Source of the DNA: Boswellia sacra
Lineage: Eukaryota; Streptophyta; Magnoliopsida; Sapindales; Burseraceae
NCBI GenBank assembly: GCA_013180625.2
Contig: SNVD02001254.1
Coordinates: 1 to 64,000, forward strand
Length of the DNA: 64,000 bases
Direction: 5' to 3'
Shown here one piece after another: positions 36,100-47,300 of this stretch; positions within the stretch are counted from its first letter, which is position 1, and every line of letters starts with the position of its first letter. The notes beneath the pieces were generated by a model that searched no databases, was not told the DNA's origin, and worked only from the letters and a program-made list of their open reading frames with translations. The position numbers were made by a program, and so were the translations under genes.

Positions 36100-36251
36100 G
36101 TAGTCCCCTCAGGCCCAAGTCGACTAATGGGTCGACGTAGGGACGATTTAGTTATTCAGGGCTATAAATTAAATGTATTAGGGGGCCGGCCCAAAGATGT
36201 AATTTATTACATATGCATGCTTAGTGTGGCTTAAACCCTAAATTGGTGCCA

Positions 36252-36258
36252 TATATAA
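36252..36258 (+). promoter_or_regulatory. TATA box of the antisense gene in the Tat element
   Basis: TATATAA preceded by GGTGCCA on the plus strand. It lies about 145 bp upstream of a good splice donor (GTAAGC at 36403), a layout consistent with a short non-coding first exon. Confidence 0.5.
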
Positions 36259-36754
36259 GATAACAAGTGTTGGGGAGTAGGGTTTGCTCAAAAATAGGAG
36301 GGAGCACTTTGGAGGCAAGCAGTGTAGGCGATCCAAGCAAGTAGAATTCTCCAATCCGAGCAAGAACTTTCCAGGGCAAGCAAATTTTTCCAACCGCCAC
36401 AAGTAAGCCCTTCTTTCTTGCGTATACTTTAGAATGCATGGATTAGGCTTAATTTTTTGTGGTTGTTTACTGTTTTTTTTTCCTTTTTTGCATGGTTAAA
36501 ATTAATTTGTATGCTTTGTATTATAAAACATACGTAAAAGAGGGCGGGTAGGATGTTCATGTAGCATTTTAACATGCAACAATGAACTCGGTGGGCTGAA
36601 AATACTAACCAGAAAAACACTTACCGAAACCTGCCGAAGGGAGAGCCCGCGAGGGGCTAGTTCAGCGCGAAGGGAGAGCAAGCTCGCGTGGGCGAGCGGT
36701 GTGCGCAGCAAACTAGCAAGGGCGAGCTGCTGTGCGCGCAGGGGTGAGTAGCGC

Positions 36755-36960
36755 AGGCTGGGTGCGCATGGGCGAGCTGGCGAGGGCTGGGTGCGCATGG
36801 GCGAGCTCGCGAGGGCTGGGTGCGCATGGGCGAGCTCGCGGGACGCTGGGCGCGCGGGGGCGAGTTCGCGGGACGCTGGGCGCGCGGGGGCGGGCGCGCG
36901 GGACACTGGGCGAGCGGGGCCAAGCCCGCGGGACGCTGGGCGCGCTGCATGCGACATGCG
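36755..36960. repeat. GC-rich 29/30-bp tandem repeat, about 7 copies
   Basis: The landmark CTGGG recurs at 36758, 36787, 36816, 36846, 36876, 36906 and 36936. Units read CTGGGTGCGCATGGGCGAGC-like, shifting to CTGGGCGCGCGGGGGCGAG-like. It is extremely rich in GC and CpG against an AT-rich background. Because the period is a multiple of three over most of its length, long spurious frames appear on both strands. Confidence 0.9.
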
Positions 36961-37010
36961 GAGGTTACGTAACTTACAGGGACGTCTCTGAAAAAAATTA
37001 AATAATTTTG

Positions 37011-37255
37011 GGGGTGTTTCCGCAATTTTTTTAAAACTTTGTTTTTTAGTGGCAGGGGTGTCTCCGCAAATTCTGAAACTTTGTTTTTTAGTCGCGGGGG
37101 TGTTTCCGCGAATTTTGAAACTTTGTTTTTTAATAGGGGGTGTTTCCGTGAATTTTTGAAACTTTGTTTTTTAATCGCGGGGGTGTTTCCGTGAATTTTG
37201 AAACTTTGTTTTTTAATTGCGGGGGTGTTTTCGCGAATTTTGAAACTCTTTTTTT
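37011..37255. repeat. ~42-bp tandem repeat, 6 copies
   Basis: Units begin GGGGTGTTTCCGCGAATTTT or close variants at about 37011, 37055, 37097, 37136, 37179 and 37221, each followed by GAAACTTTGTTTTTTA. Adjacent to, but unrelated in sequence to, the GC-rich array. Confidence 0.88.
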
Positions 37256-37457
37256 TTTCTGTTTTTTAAAGGAAAACCAACTCTATACTTTTGGTCAAGG
37301 ACCAACGTGATATTTTCCTTTTCATGGGCAAAAAGTATTTTTCAAGGGCTATTTTGGAAAACTTTCAATATAGTCCCCTAGCATTTCTTTTCTTTCATCT
37401 CTTCCCTTCCTTAGTAGACTTGGTTTGATGACTAACGACTCCTCTTTAACTGTGCAG

Positions 37458-39654
37458 ATGGCTAGAATTAAAACTACTGTGACAGTGCTACGGGGGGAAT
37501 CGAGTCATCAAACCCAGTTTACAAGGAATAAGGATCCTGCATCTAACCATAAAGAGGTTAATGAATTTTATCAGAATTTCTTCGGTCAGGATCGTGAGCT
37601 AGGGCATAATTTAGTTAACCACAAGGTGGTAGATGCTGAGGGGGAGAGCGACTGGTCGTCCTCTGCTGCCTCAGATAGTGATCCTGAAGTTGAAAAGTGG
37701 TGGGAGGCTGACCATATTGATAACCAACTCCAGGGTGACCGATTAAAAATATATAGACCCCATTTCCTTATCCCGGATTCAGTTATCCTATTTCTTCCAA
37801 GAAAAGGTGATCGGTGGAGTAGGCCACCACGAGGTGTCATTGGCTTAAGCCTAGAGTTATTGAGAGCTGGTCTTCGGGTGCCATTTGATAATTATGTTCG
37901 ACGGATGCTCGATGCTATGGGCATTGCCCCTACCCAATTGTCGGCCAATGGATGGAGACTTCTGATAGCATTTCAAAGTTTATTTAGAAGCGCAGGTCTT
38001 GGTGATCCTACCACCAACTATGTTTTACCATTCATCCACCGAACGGAGAGAAAACAGGTTACTATTATATATCCCAGCGGGGGAAGACGGATGACCCCAA
38101 CCGCCTTTTTGGCATTCCCTCACATGTGAAAGAATGGAAGTATAAACAATTCTGGTGTGGTGGCAGTTGGAAGTATCAAGAAGGTGCCCGTCCAAAGGGG
38201 GAGAAGTTGAGGATTATGAGGCGTTTTGGTTTCTGCGGTACCATATTATAGTGATACCTTATCTATTTTCATTATGAAAACTCTTGATCAACTGACATTC
38301 TTTTCTGTTTTTATTGCAGCTCCTTGGACCAAATGCCCGCTTTTATCTCAAAAAGAAAGAAACGACTTGCAAGAGGTACTCAAGCTACCCATTGACTCAA
38401 AGAACGTGAATAGCCTCACTGATCGGGAGCAATTGATCATTACTTTCTGATCTTACCTCACTTCATCAAGCATGTGCTTGCTGTCTTACTAGTTTTATTT
38501 TTGCGCAGGTCTATTTCCTTTACATCTTACCAAGAAGCAGTTTGCCCAACTTGAAGTCAAGATGCCTCTTAAGCCCTTCGCCCATGACAGGCCTGGTCCT
38601 TCCCATAAGAAACGGAGTGGAAGTCCTCCAACTCTTGGACCTTTGAAGAGGAGAGCCAGTGGTCACAAGGAGACTCCCATACGGAAGTCTATTCCTGATA
38701 AGTCAACCTCTGTTCAGCCTGTGGACGAAGTAGCAGTCTCAAAACCTGCTGGAAGTGAGTTACCCCCAGCCTCTCAGCTACCTAGGCGTTTCACCTTTGA
38801 TAGTACAGGCCTTCAAAGTGGCTCGACATGTGGAGACTACCTTCGTGAATTGTCTCAAAGTGCTGTACGTTTCATGCCTACTAATGCCTTTCCCGAGAAT
38901 GTAAAGCTTACATACTTTGATGCGATCGCTGTCGGTATTGGCATCATACTTCAGGTTGGGTCTTACTAAGACCTTTTTCTCTCCCTTTTTTTTTTTTTAT
39001 ACTTTTGAAAGACTTGCCTTATCTCCTTTCCTCTCTTTGTCTTTCTTTTTGTAGGTGACAGGACCCTTAGCTAAAGGAGAGTCTACTAACACCAACCTCC
39101 TCAAGGAGGTTAATCATCTCACTTCTGAGGTCACCGACTGGAAGGGGAAACATCAAGTCTGCCTTGACAACTTAACTGAAACAGAGAGAAAGATGGCAGA
39201 GATGAAAGAACAGATAGGCAGAATGAAAGCCGACTTGTCCGAAGCCAAGAAGGAGGCAGCTATCCATCATAAAAGGGCCAATGATCTTGGTCAAGAGCTT
39301 CGGGAGAGGACTGTTACTGAGCAAAGTAGGATTGACAAAGCAGTTGCTCGCTTCCGTAGGGGTCGTATCTACCAGCAAGCTATGGAACGTTCATATATTG
39401 ATGGAGTCAATGGGGTGCATAGATGGTTCCATGACCGTTACCCAGAGATTGATCAGTCTCCCATAGCTGAAGAGTTAAACTTGGTGGCAGAGTCTATCCC
39501 AACAGCAAACTCTGATTCTGAGCAATTCCATCGCTTCATCCTTAAAGATGAGGATTACGAGTCGACATTGGACATGGCAGCCTGGGAGGCCAAGCAAGGC
39601 GACTCTACCTCATCATCTTCAGACGAAGAAGGAGATGATGAGGCCACTTCTTAG
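37458..39654 (+). pseudogene. antisense multi-exon ORF in Tat element (PF04195-like, coiled-coil C-terminus)
   Basis: Predicted exons: 37458-38238 (with a one-base break in the G run 38079-38083), 38320-about 38448, about 38509-38954, 39055-39654. The joins 38238/38320 and 38954/39055 keep frame with GT/AG signals; the end of exon 2 is unresolved (TGA at 38447-38449). Exon 1 has RGVIGLSLELLRAGLRVPFD and MGIAPTQLSANGWRLL, the pattern of the Pfam 'putative gypsy type transposon' family found in plant Tat and related elements; its function is unknown. Exon 3 is basic and Ser/Pro-rich. Exon 4 is a long heptad coiled coil (LTETERKMAEMKEQIGRMKA) with an acidic C-terminus (SSSSDEEGDDEATS). AATAAA follows at 39833-39838. 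Confidence 0.65.
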
Positions 39655-40212
39655 AGATAGTTGGAATTCTTCCAACTAGGTAGATGCTTATTCGTAGGGA
39701 ATAATCATATCAAGGCTGCTCTCTGAGCCTTGACTTTACCTTTTATTGTCTTTACTCTCAGTTCAATGTTATAGGTGAGGATTTGTCCTTACTTGGACTA
39801 TATGTGTGGCATTCCTCAACCAATTTTGAAGTAATAAAATTTTTTTTTCTGGTGTTGTATTCTTTTACTCTTTTCATCTTCTTGCAACTTGATCATACAT
39901 GAGCTTTAAAGATGTATGATTTGTAATATGGTAAATTGAATACTTAATTGGTAATCTCTTTATAGGCCTCCCTATGGGAGTTGTCACACATGCATAAGTC
40001 CTTAGAAGGAGTTATTACATATATAAAGAGATCATGGATAACATGTTTATTTTAAGTGCTTATCATTTCATGAATGACGAAGCAACCTCCTATCCATGGT
40101 GACCAGTCTATAGGTGCCTGGTCGGATGACTGCTTTGACTCGATAAAGACCCCCCAGTTAGGCCCCAATGCTCCATCAATGGGATCTCGAGTGCTTTGTA
40201 GTACTTGCTCAC

Positions 40213-41646
40213 TTAGTTTATGCCCACGGAAGGTTCTCCTCGGATCATCAATAGCTTATGTGCCTTCTTTTTAAAAGCCATGTTGTAGCATTCTCGAGAG
40301 GCTCGCTGTTCACCTCTAACTTCTCCTATCCCCGAAGGTGTTGGAAACTTCAAGATATGATGATAGACACCCATTACTGCTTTGAAGTCGTAAAGTGATG
40401 GCCGTCCAAGAATGGCGTTATAAACACCCGGATGATCTACCACGAGAAAATTCACCATCTTGGTTGTCTGGAGGGTGCCTTCTCCCAAAGTCACAGGTAA
40501 CGAAATTACTCCTTCGGGAATAACCTTTCCTCCAGCGAATCCCATCAGAGAAGTTTGGATGCCTCTCATATCTCTACGGTTAAGACCCAACCGATCAAAT
40601 GCATCCAATGACATTATGTCAGCTGAGCTCCCGTTGTCAATCAATACTCTTTTCAACCTTTTATTGGCCACAATTACGGTGAGGACTAAGGCATCACAAT
40701 GAGGATGATGGATACCATGAGCATCTTGAGATGAAAAAGAGATAACGTCATGATCCCTAGTATTGGTAGAAGAAGCCGTCAAGTTGACTTCATAACGAGG
40801 AATGTCATATCTTGCCTGCCTGGCTAGGTGCCTCCGGGCTTGGGAACTCGGTCCAGCCACTACTCCCCCAAAAATTGTGGCTACTTCTTCTAATGGTTCC
40901 TTCCCTTTGTCATTCTTGTTGGATGGTTCAGGGGGCCGATAAATGTATTCTTGTAGCTGGCCATCCTTGATAAGATCCTCAATTTGTTTTCTCAATTCAA
41001 AGCAATCTGCAATGTTATGACCATGAGCCCGGTGGAAATGACAAAACTTTCTCTTATCTCTTGCTCTTGGATCTGACCGTAAAGGGGCAGGTTCTTTCAG
41101 TAGTCCCTTATCTTTGATTTCTTTCAAGATATCATGCTGTGGCATGTTAAGTAATGTGAAAGTACGGTGCTCCTCTTGGGGTCGATTATTATGCTCTTGG
41201 CGGGATTGGATGGATGACCCTTGCAACAAGAAGCGATCATCTCTGAATGTATCTCGCACAGAGCGTTGATCCGGAATTGACCTTCGATTTCTATAATGAG
41301 GTTCTCTTCTATGATTATCATTTGGTCGTCTATCTGCACGTGAGGAATTAGGTATCACCGGAGTCTGCCCAGGGTAATTTGCTTGAAAAATTTCCTCTGC
41401 ATCAGCATGGCTAGAGATCCTTACTAATGCTTCTTGGTACGTGCGTGGGAGGTTAACAGAGAATTCCCATGCTAGAGGGAGCTCCCCTTTGATTCCTTGC
41501 ACCAAACCTTGCATAGCATAACCATCATTAAATAGATCCACTCGGGCAACCTCCCGCTGATATCTGTCCACAAATGCACGGAGGGATTCATTACGACCCT
41601 GCTTGATGGACAGAAGGCTCTGTGCTGGTCGACTTCTCGTCTTCAT
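40213..41646 (-). pseudogene. Tat-type gag C-terminus and protease
   Basis: Second half of the gag capsid (NESLRAFVDRYQREVARVDL), a metal-knuckle-like CHFHRAHGHNIADC, then an aspartic protease with VLIDNGSSADIMSLDAF (DNG where DTG or DSG is usual) and ILGRPSLYDFKAV. It reads as one frame of 477 codons. It is one base out of frame with the first half of gag, the break lying near 41670. No RT follows it. Confidence 0.85.
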
Positions 41647-42743
41647 ATTGCCAAAGTGTGTGAGGAAACTACGGCAAGCACATCAAAGCTGGAGATGGAT
41701 GCGGTTGGTAACCTCTTATACCATTGCTTAGCTGATCCTCCAAGGGTAAGAGCAAAAGTTCTACACATGATTCCCCCTGAGACCCTTTGTATCTCCATAT
41801 GAGAAATAAAAGAGTCTAAATGCTCTCGGGGGTCCGTCGTCCCTTGGTAAAGCTCAAGTTGCGACATCCGAAATCTGTACAGGTATCTTTCTCTAAGGAT
41901 ATCTTCAGCAAAAGGTGATTCCCATTGTGGACGATCATCCTCTTCTCCTCCTGAACGCTTAATCAACTTCTCCAGTTTATGGATTTTTTCATCCATTTCT
42001 CGCTTGAACTCCGCATAATGATTATTTGATGTTTCCTCCTCTGAGACATCCATTGGGACAACATATGGGTGATGATTCTTAACTCTAGGTGGTGAGCTGG
42101 GGCGATTTCTTTTTGACTGATAATTACCCCCTGGAGCGTAAGGACCATGATAAGAATAGACTTGCTGATCAACATTACTTCCCCTTAGTCTCTGCTCAAC
42201 GCTTGTATGGCGCATCTTGTTTAGAGAGTGTCGAATGTCTACTGCTGCTAATTGTTGTTCAGATATGATGTGCGAGGGAGAGGGAATCTTTGGGCGACCA
42301 TCTCCTCCTTGAACAATAGGATGTGGAAGATTTGATTGAATGACCTGATGGAGAGGTAATCCAGTAGTCTGGCCGACTAGGTCAGGACGCCCACCAACAT
42401 CCGTCGGGACATTAGGTACTACCATAGCACTCCTTGGGTTATTTCCAGCAACGTTTGCAGCCTGCTGAGCACTTTGTCCAAATGCTTGGTTGAACATAGT
42501 CACCATACGGTTCATTTGTTCACTAAAATTTCGCATGGTATGTTCCATGGTAGTTAATCGACTCGTCTTGCCTTTCCTCGGTCTTCTAAGTGGAAGTCGG
42601 GGTTGCCTGGGGTTAGGCCCCATCCTAGAGGATATTACTAAAGCTCTCCCTGTATCAACTACCCTTCGACGTCGGGGAGGTGCTTCTACCTCGATTTCTT
42701 CATCAACCTCTAGGGAGGTTGAGTGTTGGGATGCGTGACTCAT
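41643..42743 (-). pseudogene. Tat-type gag N-terminal half
   Basis: Starts MSHASQHSTSLEVDEEIEVE. A long, basic, low-complexity N-terminus leads into the capsid domain: ESPFAEDILRERYLYRFRM, YQGTTDPREHLDSFISHMEI, CRTFALTLGGSAKQWYKRLP. The frame closes at 41643 by a one-base shift relative to the next piece, where a Tat gag would continue. This protein packages element RNA; whether a frameshifted copy still supplies a useful N-terminal half is unknown. Confidence 0.85.
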
Positions 42744-42796
42744 GATGTGTTTGATTACATTTGGATGGGAGCAACAACTAAAGAGGCTTAAATTGT

Positions 42797-42818
42797 CGTT
42801 CCCACAGACGGCGCTAAC
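42797..42818 (-). other. Tat-type primer-binding site
   Basis: The minus strand next to the 5' LTR reads AGCGCCGTCTGTGGGAAC, close to the GGCGCCGTCTGTGGGAA site usual in Tat elements. Confidence 0.7.
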
Positions 42819-43200
42819 TATTGATGTACGATTTCCAGACGGTCGGGAAGCGGGTCGGAGCTCGAATTGTACGTCGGGTCCAATCCTGCGAGCAAAGAAA
42901 AATAGTCAGGGGTGCCGGCGGTGGTGCCAGCGAAAACCCTCCGACGCTCAAGTCAGTTTCCGGCACTCCGAAATTTTCTGAGAGAATTTCCTAGAGAGAG
43001 AAGCTCTCAAAAGCAGAGGAAATTTAGAGAGAGAATGAGTTCAGAAAAGTGTGCATACCTTAAATTATAATTCAGAGAGTTTATATAGGAGCCAGGATGA
43101 GTCATTGTGGGACCCAGATAATAGGCCTAAATAACGGGCTTTAGTAATGGGCTTACTGTATTAGATCTAATTGAGACCCAATTTTGTTATGGCCATAACA
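42819..43200 (-). repeat. Tat-type 5' LTR (382 bp)
   Basis: Same length as the 3' LTR, differing at about 16 positions, mostly transitions. Its plus-strand start is TATTGATG rather than TGTTGATG, so the terminal dinucleotide is mutated. TATATAAA on the minus strand at 43080-43087. Confidence 0.92.
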
Positions 43201-44129
43201 ATTATATTTTTATATCTTGCAGATCAATAATTATAATTTTACCTAATTTTGTGCAAAAGAATTTGTATAAAAAATAAAATCCTTCCCGTTTAGTTAATAA
43301 CACTTTTTTTTTTTGTTTTTAAATATTGTTATGATCAGGGCTTGGCTTAGCTTAGGTAGAATAAGTAAAATGTTTGCGTATGGTGCATGTCATTGTCTGT
43401 TGGTACGACAATGAGGACTCTCAGGCGTCTTCTCGCGAGTATCTGAGTTTCTATACTTGCCAGATGATGGCTGTGCAGCCAACAGGCCACCATTGCTTGC
43501 GTAATAATCTTAACTAATTATTCTTATATATGCATACTCTTGGCCTTGTAAAATTAGAGGAAAATAAAAAAAAAAATCAATTTCTTACAAATGTTAAAAA
43601 AATGACGATATTTTGAAAAATTAAACACCCTTGTCAAATGGTACTCGATATAAACAGACTTCGCTAATTTTTACTCTACTTAATAAGTACTTTAACATTT
43701 TTTATGGCATAAAATCTTACTAAATGTTCGTTTAGTATAGCAAACTTGACAACTATTTACACTATCAAATCGTTTAATAAACTAATTTTTGATATCTTAT
43801 TCAACAACTTAAAGTTTGATTCGGTAATAAATTAAGATTTGATGTCTATAAAATCGATGTTATCTTTAATGATTTTATACAAAATTTAGGATTTGTGTAT
43901 TTTCATTCTAAAAAAATCGTTTTTAAAATGCATATTTATTAATATAATTTAAATCAATATTAATTATATATTATTTTTAAAAATAAAAAATAAAAATAAA
44001 ACAAACGCCGTATTCTTATTAAATATTAAAAATTTAAAAAAACCAACACACATAATCGATTCCGAAACTATGAAGTGCCACATTACAGAAGCGAGTGGAG
44101 GTAGGAATCGAAGAGAAGACGATAAGAGT
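43201..44129. other. intergenic before copy D
   Basis: AT-rich. 43380-43500 weakly matches the distal upstream region of copy B (TACGA, CTATACTTGCCA against TATACTCGCCA), so the duplicated unit extends here. No gene seen. Confidence 0.45.
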
Positions 44130-44318
44130 TGGGACATATTGGTCATTGAAGTAAAAGCCAAAGGGTCAATCGTTTGTACAGTAACACTACCAAGTGAAGA
44201 CGATTGTTTGCTGGACTTTGGCTTCACTTTGAAGCTTTTCATAGTTTCTAGTTTCTTTTCTTTTATTTGTTCATGAAACCAAGCTCACAAAACTACTTGA
44301 GAGTGGGTGAGTTTAGAG
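44130..44318 (+). promoter_or_regulatory. promoter and 5' UTR of HVA22-ZnF copy D
   Basis: It matches the copy A and B promoter block (GGTCATTGAAGTAAAAGCC, ACAGTAACACTACCAAGTGA, GCTGGACTTTGGCTTCACTT, GAAGCTTTTCATAG). The W-box core of A and B is changed to TTCACT. Confidence 0.5.
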
Positions 44319-47300
44319 ATGGATTTTGTGGGTGTTGTAAAGTTTGCTGTGAAATGCGTTGACGTTCTTGCATGGTATGTATTTTTATTATTAAGGTAGA
44401 TAAGTAAATAAAAATAATAATATTTATTTGAAGTTCAAATTATTTTATTTACGTTCCTTAATTTTATCTTGTTCTGTTTTGTTTCTCTTAAGGAATTAAT
44501 GAGGAAGTTGACTGTTTACTTGTAGGGATGTCTTTGCTTTGGTTTATCCACTGTAAGCTTCTCTCTCCCATATCTTACCAACTTAATAATACGAGGCTAG
44601 GTCTTTTATTTTATTTTATTTTTATTGTTAAATTGCTTTCTTGTATCTATAAAATTAAGTTTTAGATAATTTATTACTTACATGTCAAACGGTATCAAAG
44701 TACAGGTTAATATATGAGTAGTTTGTTAGTTCATAAACTTTAGCGTTGGATCTGTACTAATAAGGTTAAATTTTTGGGTTAAAGTGGATGCTTAACATAA
44801 ATAATGCTTTAATCCAGCTTAATAAGGTAGCATTTTTACTCTTTATCTGTTGAGAATTTTACAAAAAAGAAAAAAAAAGAAAAAGAAAAGAGAAGAAAAG
44901 AAAAAACTGAATTTCATTATCATTTTGGTTATGACAATGATAACATTGATGATGGTGAAGTTTTTGTTGTTAATAGATGTGCTTCTATACATGCAATTGA
45001 GAGGGGTTCAAGCTCAGATACAAGCAAGTTGGTTGCATACTGGGTTCTCTTTTCTTTATTTTTCCTTTTCGAACATGCTTTTGGGATGCTACTTCAATGG
45101 TATTGTAATTCTACTACTCTTCTTATATCCTTTTCTGAATAGATTTGCTTGAGTGTTGGTGCTATCTCGCTGCTAGCTAATCCTTGAAAATGCTGGCAAT
45201 GGTATTAAGAGATTGTGAAAGATTCTTAACTGATTTTCTTAGTCTTGATTTGATGGTTTAAACAAGAGAGAAAAGTGAGAAAAAAAAAAGGTGAACAGAG
45301 ATTGTTTAGATAATTGAGAGAATAGATAAATTGCTAAGAATTTACAAAGGTTTAATGTCAATTCTAGTATAAGTTTGATTTTTTCACAAGCTTTTTATAT
45401 TTTTTTCTTCTAATGTAGCTCTCTTGACATTTAACCAAGCTACCATGGTAGCTGAAGTGGTTAGGGTGAATATAAGAACTAAAATTTGATTGTTCTGTCA
45501 CAATTAAGTTGCTATTTTGTTACATGCTATCCAGGATACCATTCTGGCTTTACATTAGGCTGATAATCTTCTGCTGGTTGGTGATACCAAATTTCAATGG
45601 TGCTTTTTATGCCTATAGACACTTGCTTCGTCCATGGCTCTACATGGACACAAAAGTTCTCATTATCCAATTGAAGGAGAAGATAGAATTGTTTTTCAAG
45701 ATAAACGAGTTTGAAGCTGAGGTGAAGAAATGTCTAAAAGAGAATGGCCCTGAAGCTCTGAAGGAGCTTGTTGCTAGTAAAGGTATGTGAATGGACAGTA
45801 TTTAGGCTTGTAATTGAATCGGAGTCCTTGGAAAGTCAAGTTCTGAGTTTTGCTGTTACAAGTTTAAGTAATTGATAAATATACGTATGAGGAATTTTTG
45901 TTTCACTATGATTTGATTGTGATCATTAATCTGCAGACCTTGATGCAGTCAAAGTGCAGAGTGCCAATTTCGTGCAGAAAGATGTAAAAACAGTTGAAGA
46001 AGTAACAGAGAGAAAGGATGCGTGTGCAGTCAAGGTAAAGTTTTTTCTACTATCAGTTGACAGTTTATCTTACTACAATGAAACTGTCTGAGAAAAACCA
46101 GACTGGGAACGGATATGAAGATCAGAATATGCATAATAGTGATATAGTGAATGCTTAAAAAAAGTGGCTTGAAGCTTGCTCAATTAGTGAGGAAAGTTAA
46201 AGGGGTTGATGATGACTATAGAGAACTGAGGAACATTTACAAGTAGGTAATTTTGATGGAGGGTTTATCATTCTAATATTCTTAACTTGTAAATTTTAGT
46301 AATTAAGGCATTGCAATAACCTTTACCAGTGTAGGATACTTGACTGATTCACGAAATTCACCAATGACTGTGGTTCTATGATTAATTTTGTTACCCCAAG
46401 GATTGAGTTGAATCAGGGATTCAATTTCTTCTGCAGTCATTCATTTGGGATATTACATTCCATAAATTTCATAGCAATCAAGTTTATAGGGTTTGACAGT
46501 AATCCATAGTTTAGATCTTGATTAACATGTAAAAGGATCGAGGGATTTGGTGCATATAATCGACTTTGAGGCCTTACTTTCCTCCCTCCCCTTCCCTTTT
46601 CTTACCCGTTTTCTTTTATTTTCATTTTATAACATAACTGTGTTTATATGATCTTATGCATTTACTGCTTACAGGTGTATCTAACCGAGCATGAACTCAC
46701 TCAGACCCAGAACACAAACTTTGCGCCTAAGAAAATTAAAGAAACATTGAAAATGGCTGAGTCTGTTACAGAATTTCCTGAAATTCCAGTTTCTAACAAA
46801 GTCCAGAAGTGGACTTGTCCTCTATGTCAAGTGACAACTGAAAGTGTGACAACACGGAACTCACATCTTGAGGAGCAACGGCACAAGGCTGCTTTGGAGA
46901 CGCTGAAAGCAAAGAACCAGCCATCAAAGAAGGCTGTTTGGGAGGAGGTGAAAGCAAAGAACCAGCCAGCAAAAAATGCTGCTTATGAGGAGGTGAAAGC
47001 AAAGAACCAGCCGGAGAAAAAGGCTTCTTGTGAGGAGGTGAAAGCAAAGAATCAGCCAGCAACAAAGGCTGCTTATGAGGAGGTGAAAGCAAAGAACCAG
47101 CCATCAACAAAGGCTGTTTGGGAGGTGAAAGCAAAGAACCAGCCAGAGAAAATGGCTGCTTTTGAGGAGGTGCGAGCAAAGAACGGGACTGCAACAATGG
47201 CTGCTTATGAGGAGGCAAAAGGAAAGAACCAGCTATTGAAAACCAAAGTTTCTCCCGCCTCAGAGCATAAGAGGTCTGATTTGCCAGTGCAGAAGCCAGA

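Larger units (their letters stand above)
36403..37457 (+). other. predicted leader intron of the antisense gene
   Basis: Donor AAGTAAGCC at 36401 and acceptor TTTAACTGTGCAG ending at 37457; the very next base starts an ATG that opens the coding sequence. The intron contains both tandem arrays listed below. This is a prediction from splice signals. Confidence 0.5.
35718..43200 (-). mobile_element. non-autonomous Ty3/gypsy Tat-type element with gag-pro only and an antisense gene
   Basis: Two 382-bp LTRs (35718-36099 and 42819-43200) are flanked by a perfect 5-bp duplication ATTAT (35713-35717, 43201-43205). On the minus strand there is a PBS, gag and protease (42743-40213) and then nothing that resembles RT, RNase H or integrase down to the 3' LTR. 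Instead the plus strand of 36250-39840 carries a multi-exon gene-like unit. Gag-pro with a CX2HX4HX4C motif and a DNGSSADI protease is characteristic of the Tat lineage. The element must rely on another copy for enzymes. The LTRs differ at about 16 of 382 positions by my count. Confidence 0.9.

Noticed and set aside
36502..37025. Long Ala/Arg/Pro-rich open frames on both strands
   Set aside because: Produced by the 30-bp GC-rich tandem repeat, whose period is a multiple of three; low-complexity translation and no start or splice context.
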